Positions 57,601 to 64,000 of a stretch of DNA of 64,000 nt are shown here, piece after piece. The stretch is from Pseudoalteromonas denitrificans DSM 6059 (GTDB taxonomy: Bacteria; Pseudomonadota; Gammaproteobacteria; Enterobacterales; Alteromonadaceae). Made by a program: the position numbers and the translations under genes. Positions within the stretch are counted from its first letter, which is position 1. Each line of letters opens with the position of its first letter. The stretch covers positions 1 through 64,000 of the forward strand of contig NZ_FOLO01000008.1 of NCBI RefSeq assembly GCF_900112265.1, given 5' to 3'. The notes under the pieces are model-generated. The model did no database searches. It was not told where the DNA came from and saw only the letters and a program-made list of their open reading frames with translations.

Positions 57601-58741
57601 TCATCGTATTAATAATCCTTTGATTGAAACTGTTGAAGGAGCTGGCATTGGTTTATCAACTGTGAAATATTTGGTCGATCACAATAGTGGAGAAATACAA
57701 CTTACGAGTGAATTAGGTAAAGGGAGTTGCTTTGAAGTAAAACTCCCAATAACAGAAGGAGGTGAACAAAAATCGAATATTATTGCGCAGCGACATTTTG
57801 AAGATGGATTAACAGACATTGGTGTATTAGAAAATATTGAAAAATCAAATCAGGAGAATGAAAATAAAAATTTGAAGAATACAGAAAAAAAATCAAAAGT
57901 ATTAATTGTTGAAGATAATAAACAACTTAGATTAATGTTACAAAATCAATTGAATCACTTTTTCGATTGCATTACAGCTTCGAACGGGCAGCAAGGTTTG
58001 TTAGTGGCTGAAAAAGAGCTACCAGACTTGATTATAAGCGATATCATGATGCCTGAAAAAAATGGTTTTACTTTATGTTATCAACTAAAAAATTCACAAT
58101 TAACCTCTCATATACCTGTAATTTTACTTACAGCCAAAGGAAGTAAGCAAAGTCGTATTGATGGTTGGCAAGTTGCTGCAGATGATTATATGAACAAACC
58201 TTTTGAGGTGGAAAATTTACGGCACCGAATTGATAATTTAATTGAAGGTCGGAAAAAATTACAACATTTTTATCAAGTTCGGCTGTTTAATCGAACGCCT
58301 AAAAGTCTAAATGAAGTTAATTCAATACAGAATAAAGGTGATACGACATACAGTGAAAAATTATCAGATACGCAAATAGATCCTTTACTTATATCTTTGC
58401 AAAAACTGGTGGAAATTAACTATAGTGATTCGACATTTTCTACCGATGAAATGGCTAGTGCACTTTTTATTAGCTCTCGTCAGTTGCAGCGAAAAATGCA
58501 AATGATTGTAAATATTTCTCCCTCTGAGTATCTAAAAAAATATAGATTAAAACAGGCAAAGAGTTTGCTTATCAAGGGGCATCAAGCGAGTTCGGTTGCT
58601 TATTCTATCGGTTTTTCTTCGCCAGCTTATTTTGGAGCCTGTTTCAAAGCTGAATTTAATCTAACACCTAAACAGTTTCAATCTAGTGCTAAGTTAAGGA
58701 GTGATTTAGTTCAAGAAAAACAGTTGATAAATGACACTTAA
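54641..58741 (+). CDS. Hybrid two-component system in one chain (HTCS)
   Basis: A 1366-residue membrane regulator. The ATG at 54641 gives a signal peptide (KYFLISCLVITTLLVNTALYA). A periplasmic double propeller of ~600 residues follows, with repeats of the type DTQGFIWIASKTGLIRYD and DSRGDIWLGSEYGAFRYN, then a Y_Y_Y domain (NLDPGSYHFKVQSRL) and one helix (LVLSSLFLLVLYFFSRW). The kinase has His829 in RISHEFRTPLTV and ATP lobes NLLSNSLKYT, DTGVGI and GAGIGLSTVKY. The receiver has Asp1134 in DLIISDIMMP and Lys in DDYMNKPF. A C-terminal AraC-type HTH follows. Such proteins usually sense sugars, but the next gene here is a small peptide gene. Confidence 0.95.
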   Translation: MIKYFLISCLVITTLLVNTALYAETDLGFKLKEIDKFTQLRTNSSIIQDTQGFIWIASKTGLIRYDSYESKFYTYKDVIQLIQDNQGGLWFISETQGLYQYNEKEDSFILRLGPEIISEYQCAICFDFLAVDINNNFWLGYYGGNLVKYSINNKSLEYFKLPHRTNSAQGHIVRPYISKEGKVFASYNKQLFLLEGANFVVYSLENNTEQKLAYITALAETNDGKLLVGTLKGLYVHDVKRHQTMHFLHDKNNKLSLSHNEIRSLFTASSGDIYIGTTKEINRLTLKTNTFNHQSEVMILNGKLPSNWVVQFYQDKQKNIWAINWDAAFILNPTQDNVSILKQKNSDHILAEQKNIMDSLVDKKNRLWFSTFGNGVFRRLGNNKFKQYATQFTTSGLTSNYTYQLFEDSRGDIWLGSEYGAFRYNEKIDSFEFVLLNPDIKQSELMIINSFSEQKNGLIHINTLEKWFLYDSVNNKVIFQQDDPIYLSLMTKSHGMLHVKGGELYLYKNNKLKLLPHFILNDIAKGDIVDLLQDRFGKIWVATQNGLYVSDQQGLNFQLLNFNGIVAKTPIASLLEGKQGHIWVVDNQAFYQINSTNLQTINSIPNIRGLSDAPQDEALAQDHNGVLYIGSTRGLISLNPKSKVTPLGLYITEVKVDSTILNTIQNQSLVSLTSDSMLEEQPSNIRFRFANLNYLNQFGTEYRFKLVGYDQEWQTNFSNEREAKYTNLDPGSYHFKVQSRLIHTPWVEVSLPFVITPPVYGTLWFKLVLSSLFLLVLYFFSRWKIQRLEYRNNQLQQQVEDRTSQVREQYCKIENLLKDKEKLYTRISHEFRTPLTVMQIPIKAMLDKKDKDQTQWFAAWCSGQRLIKMVEHLLLTSQQEEIEQAKTQNYEVKSDIEKIYQMFFVIAQKKNINMQLNIDVDTHNILLLEESLEQIIGNLLSNSLKYTLAGGEIILFVKQKGDVLVCKVTDTGVGIETAEQKKIFKRFHRINNPLIETVEGAGIGLSTVKYLVDHNSGEIQLTSELGKGSCFEVKLPITEGGEQKSNIIAQRHFEDGLTDIGVLENIEKSNQENENKNLKNTEKKSKVLIVEDNKQLRLMLQNQLNHFFDCITASNGQQGLLVAEKELPDLIISDIMMPEKNGFTLCYQLKNSQLTSHIPVILLTAKGSKQSRIDGWQVAADDYMNKPFEVENLRHRIDNLIEGRKKLQHFYQVRLFNRTPKSLNEVNSIQNKGDTTYSEKLSDTQIDPLLISLQKLVEINYSDSTFSTDEMASALFISSRQLQRKMQMIVNISPSEYLKKYRLKQAKSLLIKGHQASSVAYSIGFSSPAYFGACFKAEFNLTPKQFQSSAKLRSDLVQEKQLINDT

Positions 58742-58842
58742 TTAAATGTCAACCCCCCCTTGCCTTGTTCCTTTTTATTGTAAATATGAGTTAAATGCAT
58801 TAGATTTAATTTTCAAATTTATTGTATTTAAAGGATAACTCC

Positions 58843-59010
58843 ATGGAATTAAAATTAAACAAAAAAAAATTAAAGAATCTTTCTAAAGATAAAAAGGCAC
58901 TGCCAGTGACCATTACTCCAAAGGTTAATGGAGCTGGTGCAGATGCAGGTTGTGGCGATGCTAGTAGTAAAAATCGACATTGTGGCAGGAATGGTTGGTG
59001 GGAAGCTTAA
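58843..59010 (+). CDS. Putative ribosomally made, modified peptide (RiPP) precursor
   Basis: A 55-residue peptide. The ATG at 58843 follows AAGGATAACTCC; an in-frame ATG at 58822 has no such site. The leader-like part is basic and patterned: LKLNKKKLKNLSKDKKALPV, then TPKVNGAGAD, close to leaders of class I lanthipeptide-type and GG-type natural-product precursors (LxLxKKxxxxLSxDxxxLPxxxTPxVxGG). The core-like tail GCGDASSKNRHCGRNGWWEA has Cys37 and Cys47, two Ser and paired Trp. No cyclase, radical SAM, peptidase or exporter gene lies in the window. It lies about 100 bases after the HTCS stop. Function is inference. Confidence 0.6.
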   Translation: MELKLNKKKLKNLSKDKKALPVTITPKVNGAGADAGCGDASSKNRHCGRNGWWEA

Positions 59011-59041
59011 AATACATTGCAACGTTTGACTTTTAATATGC

Positions 59042-59062
59042 GCGCCCGTATAAATAGGGCGC
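59042..59062 (+). terminator. GC-rich hairpin after the precursor gene
   Basis: Perfect stem gcgccc / gggcgc around a nine-base AT-rich loop, 31 bases after the peptide gene stop. U-tract is weak (ttataagc). Probably the end of the peptide transcript and, on the other strand, of the convergent secreted protein gene. Confidence 0.6.
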
Positions 59063-59087
59063 TTATAAGCTAATTAAAGTTTCCTTT

Positions 59088-59603
59088 CTACCACTTAAAC
59101 AAGCGACATTTTTGCTGAACTTTCATACCATAAACACCAAGTTTATAGGGACCAAGTTCAGCCTCTCGTACAGGGTCAAAAGAAAAGTTATTAAGCGATA
59201 CGTCAATAGTACCATTTGAGTTTAACGCGTAGATACCTTGTATTTTACTTGAGCCAATTTCAAACATACTGATAAATTGATTACCGACAAGGTACTGATC
59301 AATCACTAGGCCATTATTTTCATCTACCGCATAGTGCCCTAATTCAGCATCTATAGTAAGTAACTCATAGGGACGAGTATTTTGATTTGGACCTTCACCA
59401 TAAGTAATTGTCCAAGTAGATTTATCATCTTCTAATGGTTTTATTTCTAAAGACATCAGAAATTTATTAAAAGCCCCGCGTTTAGGTGAAATGAGTTCAC
59501 AATCCCCTTTAAAGTAGCCATGCCATTGAATTGGAGTTTGAGCACTTGCGCTACCACTTAAAATAATGCTGCTAAATAATGGGATTAAATAAAGTTTTTT
59601 CAT
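59088..59603 (-). CDS. Secreted hypothetical protein
   Basis: A 171-residue exported protein (signal peptide LIPLFSSIILSGSASA). The mature chain is beta-rich by appearance (STWTITYGEGPNQNTRPYEL, LNSNGTIDVSLNNFSFD) with two Cys (GDCELISP and QKCRLF) that could form a disulfide. It has the look of small periplasmic or extracellular proteins of unknown function found in Pseudoalteromonas. It is convergent with the peptide gene. Confidence 0.7.
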   Translation of the reverse strand: MKKLYLIPLFSSIILSGSASAQTPIQWHGYFKGDCELISPKRGAFNKFLMSLEIKPLEDDKSTWTITYGEGPNQNTRPYELLTIDAELGHYAVDENNGLVIDQYLVGNQFISMFEIGSSKIQGIYALNSNGTIDVSLNNFSFDPVREAELGPYKLGVYGMKVQQKCRLFKW

Positions 59604-59798
59604 TGTTTTTCTCTTTTGTATTAAGGTTTATTTTAAGATGCTATCAGTAATACTTTTGATGTACCAGTTTTAGGTTCTTGAAGGCGGGGAGTCGGATTTA
59701 ATTTTTTATTGTGTTAATGCTTTTATTTATAACGATACTTTTTGTTTGTTCTGTTCCTGATATAATTATCTCCTCGTTCATACTCTTAGGTATCTTTT

Positions 59799-61343
59799 AT
59801 GGCATTTCCAATTCCAAGTCCTGTTTCTGATTTCAACCATGTTTTAAACAGTTCAAAATTTGACTCATTAATTATTATCGCGAATGATTTTACAAAAATA
59901 GCGAATGATGAGTTAAATACGACAGTTCATGCTCTCAGTTTATTAGACTCAAGAATAGGTAAACAAGTTGTTGTTACGATTTGTGACCAAGTACCAGGCA
60001 AGCGGTTAATATTGATGCCTACAGGAAAATTAAATCGAGATTACGACGATGTAAGACGTTATTTTGATGCTGCAAAAAAAGCGGTCGTAGAGGCGAAAGC
60101 AACAGGCAGTATTAATCCTGCAATCTACTTAGTGGATGCACCTTCGAATTCTGTATACCAAAATGCAGTGACAGTGGCATATTTAGGTGCGTGTCAGGCT
60201 TTATGGCAACCACTTGAGGCTAGAGAACATTTAGGTGAATCAATTGAGCCAATTCAAAATATAGGTTTGGTTGGCGCAACGCAAGCATCATGTGATTATG
60301 TTAAAGCAATCGCTGCAGGACAATATGCAGCACGCGATTTATGTGGTACTGAACCTGAACGCATGGCACCACCTAAGTTTGCACAATATTGTGAAACTTT
60401 GTTTGCTAATTCAAATGTATCTGTTGAAGTCATTTCAGATTTTGATGAAATAAATAAAAACTATCCAATGATGGCAACTGTTGCACGTGCCTCAATGGCG
60501 GTAAAACGCCATCATCCAAGAGTTGTTAAACTCACTTATTCTCCTGAAGGGGAAATTAATAAGACCTTGTTATTTGTCGGTAAAGGGTTGGTTTATGATA
60601 CGGGTGGTGCGGATCTAAAAGTTGGCGGTCATATGTCAGGTATGAGCAGAGATAAAGGCGGCGCTGCTTCAGTGGCTGGTTTTGTTAAATCGGTATCTGA
60701 TTACCAGGCAAAAGGCGTTAAGGTGGTTGCTTATTTAACTGTTGTAAGAAACTCTATTGGCTCTGATTGTTTTGTACCGGATGAAATAATTACTACACGC
60801 GAAGGTGTTAGAGTACGTATTGGTAATACTGATGCAGAAGGGCGCCTGGCTATGGGTGACTTACTCAGTGAAATTAAAGATTTAGCTAAAACTGAGGTTA
60901 AACCTGAAATATTTACAGTCGCTACTTTAACAGGCCATGCTGCACGTGCTATGGGTCCTTATGCTGCTCTGGTTGAGAATGGTCCTGCGCGTAATGCAAA
61001 AATATCTCGTAATATTGCAGATAATGGTGATCTATGGGCTGATGGTGCTGAAGTGTCTCGTTCACGACGTGAAGATTATGACTTCATACAACCACACACA
61101 TTAGCTGATGATGTGCTTTCAAGTAATAATGCACCTTCAGCAGTAACTGCTAGAGGGCATCAGTTCCCTATGGCCTTCTTAGCAATTGCATCCGGTCTAG
61201 ATAAACATGGCAATGACTCATCGATGCCAATTCCGTATGTACACATAGATATTGCAGGTAATGGTGTTGAAGGGGGCGATTGGCAGCATGGTAAGCCCAC
61301 CGCTGCATCTGTTGCGAGCTTATTTGCAACTTATATTAAATAA
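59799..61343 (+). CDS. M17-family leucyl aminopeptidase
   Basis: A 514-residue cytosolic aminopeptidase needing two metal ions. The catalytic core is evident: FVGKGLVYDTGGADLKVGGH with Lys and Asp ligands, and the signature NTDAEGRLAMGDLLSEIKD. The N-terminal domain is less typical, placing it in a pepA-like branch rather than classical PepA. No signal peptide. The start at 59799 is the first ATG of the frame; ATCTTTT precedes it, without a strong site. It is convergent with the S9 peptidase. Confidence 0.93.
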   Translation: MAFPIPSPVSDFNHVLNSSKFDSLIIIANDFTKIANDELNTTVHALSLLDSRIGKQVVVTICDQVPGKRLILMPTGKLNRDYDDVRRYFDAAKKAVVEAKATGSINPAIYLVDAPSNSVYQNAVTVAYLGACQALWQPLEAREHLGESIEPIQNIGLVGATQASCDYVKAIAAGQYAARDLCGTEPERMAPPKFAQYCETLFANSNVSVEVISDFDEINKNYPMMATVARASMAVKRHHPRVVKLTYSPEGEINKTLLFVGKGLVYDTGGADLKVGGHMSGMSRDKGGAASVAGFVKSVSDYQAKGVKVVAYLTVVRNSIGSDCFVPDEIITTREGVRVRIGNTDAEGRLAMGDLLSEIKDLAKTEVKPEIFTVATLTGHAARAMGPYAALVENGPARNAKISRNIADNGDLWADGAEVSRSRREDYDFIQPHTLADDVLSSNNAPSAVTARGHQFPMAFLAIASGLDKHGNDSSMPIPYVHIDIAGNGVEGGDWQHGKPTAASVASLFATYIK

Positions 61344-61398
61344 CTATTTTATTTAGTTGCTCAAGTATCGAATCAACCTTGTTATAATGGAAATAAAA

Positions 61399-61425
61399 TT
61401 AATGAGGCACTGAGTGCCTCATTAA
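61399..61425 (-). terminator. Hairpin between the two convergent peptidase genes
   Basis: Perfect stem ttaatgaggcac / gtgcctcattaa with a three-base loop. On the leftward strand it is followed by aattttattt, so it serves as terminator for the S9 peptidase gene and may also stop the rightward aminopeptidase transcript. Confidence 0.8.
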
Positions 61426-61439
61426 AAAATAAATAACAT

Positions 61440-63656
61440 TTACTTTTTGAAATGCCTATCAAAAAAATTGGTTATTGTTTTATGTAAGTGTGTTTGTACT
61501 TGCTTACCTCTAAGGCTATGTTTTGAACCTGGGTATGTCATCATCTCAAAAGGTTGAGCTTGATCTTGTAATTGCTTAAATACCTTAGTTGCATGGGTAA
61601 ACAATACATTATCATCAGCCATGCCATGATAAATCATTAACGGTCCTTTTAAACCTTCACTATAGTCAAAGACATTGCTTGCTTTATATCCAGCTGCATT
61701 TGTTTTTGGGTGAGATAAGTAACGCTCAGTATAATGTGTATCATATAAAGTCCAATCAGTTACTGGAGCGCCAGAAACACCAGCTTTAAAGTAGTCACCA
61801 GCTTTAAACATTGTCATAAGCGCCATATAACCACCATAGCTATGGCCGTATATACCAATTCGATCTGCATCAACAAAGTTTAAAGTACGTAAGAACTCAA
61901 CGCCTTTGATTTGATCTGCCACTTCAGACACTCCTAAGTGTTTATAGATAGGATCTTCAAAAGCTTTACCGCGATTGTATGAGCCTCGATTATCTAACTG
62001 AAATACGATATATCCTTGTTGTACCATGTATTGAAAATAGAGGTTCTTAGAACGCCAACTATTGGTGACGCGTTGTGCATGAGGACCACCGTATACATTT
62101 ACGATCACAGGGTACTTTTTACCCGCTTTTAAATGTTTAGGTTTGAATAAACGATAATGTAATGTTTGTCCGTCTTCGGCCTTCAAAGTACCATACTCAG
62201 GAGCTGATAAATCAGCAACAAAAGGGGATAGCGGGTGTTCAGAATCTAGTTTATTTTGTTCTAACCAAGTAATAAATTTTCCTTGGTTATTACGCAAACT
62301 TACAGAAGCTGGCTGATTAACAGAAGAACTGCTATCTATAAAAGAATTATAGTCTTTGGCCATTACAACTTTATGGTACTGACCCTTTTCAGTTAAGCGT
62401 TTGATTTCACCTGAGTGATTTAATGGTACAGAATACAGGTGACTTTCAAGTACAGAGTCCGCACGTCCTGAAAAATAAACTAAACCTTTTTCTTCATTAA
62501 CACCTTGCAAACTATCTACGACCCAATCACCTTGAGTAATTTGACGTACTAATGTGCCATCATTTTTATATAAATAAAGATGCTTGAAACCGTCACGTTC
62601 AGATGCCCAAACAAAATGTTTATTATCTTTTAAAAAACGTAATTCTTTATGTAAATTTAACCAAGTCTTACTTGTTTCAGTTAACAGTACTTTTTGTTTT
62701 GCGTTAGTAGTATCAAAGGATCTCAATTCTAACTTTTGTTGTGAGCGGTTTTGCCATTGATAAGACAGTGTCGTACTATCTTGAAGCCACTTAACTCTTG
62801 GGATATAAATGTCTTTATGGTTACCTAAGTCTACCCAGCTAATTTTCTGATTGTTTAACTTAACAATACCGAGTTGGATGTCTACGTTATTTGTTCCAGT
62901 AAACGGATATCTTTGATTAAATAATTTAACTTCTTCGGCATATATTTCATTTCTAATAGCCTCAGATACAGGTGTTTCATCAATGCGTGTAAAAGCAATC
63001 TTAGATTCATCGTTTGACCACCAGTATCCAGTCATACGACCCATTTCTTCTTGTGATACAAATTCAGCCATACCGTTTTTAATTACGCCACCGCCGTCGG
63101 TAGTCAGCTTTATTTCATTACCTGTTGCAATATTTAGGGCATAAACATTTTGAGCTCTGATAAATGAGACATATTTCCCTTTAGGAGAAAAGCGAGCATC
63201 AGTTTCAAACTCTGGTGTATTCGTTAGTTTTTTACTTTCTTTTTTAGCTAAGTTGTAATAATACAAGTCACCATTTAGCGGAAATAAAAGTGCAGAACCA
63301 TCCTTAGAAAATTTATATTCTAAAATGCCTTTACCAAATATACGTTGTCTTTCTCGACGGGCTTTTTCTTCATCAGATAAATTTTCAGGGCCAGAAAATA
63401 AACTTTTAGAATCAACAAGCAAGCGATTTGTTTTATCTTTTAAGTTGTATTCCCATAAATCATAACGATTGTAATCGTCTTCTTTGCCTTGAAGATAAGT
63501 GACACGTTCACCTGTCGGTGAAAATTTTAATTTAATGGGAGATTTTCCAGATAAACCTGGATCTGAAAATAATCGCTCTATTGTTAACGGCTGTGCCGTT
63601 ATTGTTCCGCTTGTTATTGCCAGGACTAAACTCAATAATGTGGTTTTATGACTCAT
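61440..63656 (-). CDS. Secreted S9 prolyl oligopeptidase-family peptidase (DPP-IV-like)
   Basis: A 738-residue exported serine peptidase. The signal peptide is TLLSLVLAITSGTITA. An eight-bladed propeller of ~460 residues bears the DPP-IV marker EFVSQEEMGRMTGYWWS. The alpha/beta hydrolase domain has the nucleophile in GIYGHSYGGYMALMTM, the Asp in YHGMADDNVLFTH and the His in YPGSKHSLRG. It removes N-terminal dipeptides after proline or alanine. Its neighbour is the M17 aminopeptidase; both fit peptide feeding. Confidence 0.95.
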   Translation of the reverse strand: MSHKTTLLSLVLAITSGTITAQPLTIERLFSDPGLSGKSPIKLKFSPTGERVTYLQGKEDDYNRYDLWEYNLKDKTNRLLVDSKSLFSGPENLSDEEKARRERQRIFGKGILEYKFSKDGSALLFPLNGDLYYYNLAKKESKKLTNTPEFETDARFSPKGKYVSFIRAQNVYALNIATGNEIKLTTDGGGVIKNGMAEFVSQEEMGRMTGYWWSNDESKIAFTRIDETPVSEAIRNEIYAEEVKLFNQRYPFTGTNNVDIQLGIVKLNNQKISWVDLGNHKDIYIPRVKWLQDSTTLSYQWQNRSQQKLELRSFDTTNAKQKVLLTETSKTWLNLHKELRFLKDNKHFVWASERDGFKHLYLYKNDGTLVRQITQGDWVVDSLQGVNEEKGLVYFSGRADSVLESHLYSVPLNHSGEIKRLTEKGQYHKVVMAKDYNSFIDSSSSVNQPASVSLRNNQGKFITWLEQNKLDSEHPLSPFVADLSAPEYGTLKAEDGQTLHYRLFKPKHLKAGKKYPVIVNVYGGPHAQRVTNSWRSKNLYFQYMVQQGYIVFQLDNRGSYNRGKAFEDPIYKHLGVSEVADQIKGVEFLRTLNFVDADRIGIYGHSYGGYMALMTMFKAGDYFKAGVSGAPVTDWTLYDTHYTERYLSHPKTNAAGYKASNVFDYSEGLKGPLMIYHGMADDNVLFTHATKVFKQLQDQAQPFEMMTYPGSKHSLRGKQVQTHLHKTITNFFDRHFKK

Positions 63657-63825
63657 CTTTATCTCATATAAATAATTGATTTCGATATCCTAGTCACCTC
63701 TAAATTCAACAAAAATAGACATCGAGTGGTGATTTGGAATTCGATAATATCCCTATAAAAAAGTCACTGCAACTAATTGCCATAAACTGTAAGATAAAGA
63801 GGCGAAATAATAATGGAGATACCAA

Positions 63826-64000
63826 ATGTTTGAGTTAGCCGCAGAATTAAAAAGAGATTGTATTGAACTGGCTGATTGGCCGTTATGTAAAGTATTGTTG
63901 TTAAATGATAGCCAGTATCCGTGGTTTATTTTAGTACCAAGGAAAAATGGTTTAAAAGAGATAATTGATCTGTCTGAGCAAGACCAAATTGTTTTTATTA
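63826..64000 (+). CDS. HIT-family hydrolase, 3' end outside the window
   Basis: The ATG at 63826 follows GGAGATACCAA. The first 58 residues read FELAAELKRDCIELADWPLC and then YPWFILVPRKNGLKEIIDLS, typical of the N-terminal half of short HIT-domain (nucleotide hydrolase/transferase) proteins. The catalytic HxHxH would be beyond the window. It is divergent from the S9 peptidase gene. Confidence 0.85.
   Translation, partial: MFELAAELKRDCIELADWPLCKVLLLNDSQYPWFILVPRKNGLKEIIDLSEQDQIVFI

Overview
The window looks like chromosomal DNA of a marine gammaproteobacterium of the Alteromonadales type, close to Pseudoalteromonas or a relative. It is AT-rich, and it carries a complete Na+-translocating NADH:quinone reductase operon with its maturation factors, fabV, erpA, a bolA/yajG/ampG neighbourhood, a TakP-like TRAP transporter and many secreted peptidases. 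The genus cannot be fixed from sequence alone. No tRNA, rRNA, CRISPR array, intact transposase or prophage was seen.

Layout. 0-2.4 kb: 5'-truncated cobQ, then an AraC regulator whose 3' end is copied twice just downstream, interleaved with a dispersed intergenic repeat. 3-10.5 kb: a loose set of accessory genes (DsbB-like membrane protein, PQQ-type sugar dehydrogenase, periplasmic solute-binding protein, DUF4144-like protein, a TIR-like possible defence protein, AzlCD exporter, TlpA-like thioredoxin, exported methyltransferase). 10.5-43.7 kb: mostly core genome. This comprises a chemoreceptor, hemL, pyrB, hemJ, a ClC transporter, erpA, an RND pump pair, a small membrane protein, an XRE regulator, ampG/PPIase/yajG, rlmG, alkB, bolA, a diguanylate cyclase, a TRAP transporter, fabV, nqrABCDEF, apbE, nqrM and dinB with a LexA box.

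43.7-51.9 kb is an accessory island. It lies between a decayed dinB 3' fragment and a short dinB-like fragment next to a decayed anmK start. Its genes all run rightward: a BlaI-type repressor with two dyad operators in front, an unusual membrane protein joining an M56 (BlaR1-like) protease to a periplasmic M23 peptidoglycan peptidase domain, a polysaccharide deacetylase, an acyltransferase, an M1 aminopeptidase, and an M23 peptidase broken by a frameshift at a T-run. Together they suggest a repressor/protease-controlled cell-wall remodelling module (inference).

51.9-59.6 kb is a second accessory block. It holds a repeat-built secreted protein, a LuxR-type solo, a one-protein hybrid two-component system (propeller sensor, histidine kinase, receiver, AraC output), a 55-residue peptide that looks like a ribosomal natural-product precursor with a two-Cys core, and another secreted protein. 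No modification or export gene for the peptide is visible. 59.8-64 kb: an M17 aminopeptidase, a DPP-IV-like S9 peptidase and the start of a HIT protein cut by the window edge.

The clearest functional set is nqrABCDEF-apbE-nqrM: ApbE attaches FMN to NqrB and NqrC, and NqrM supports assembly of the membrane iron centre. Several start codons were moved inward to ATGs with a better ribosome-binding site or a signal peptide at the true N-terminus.
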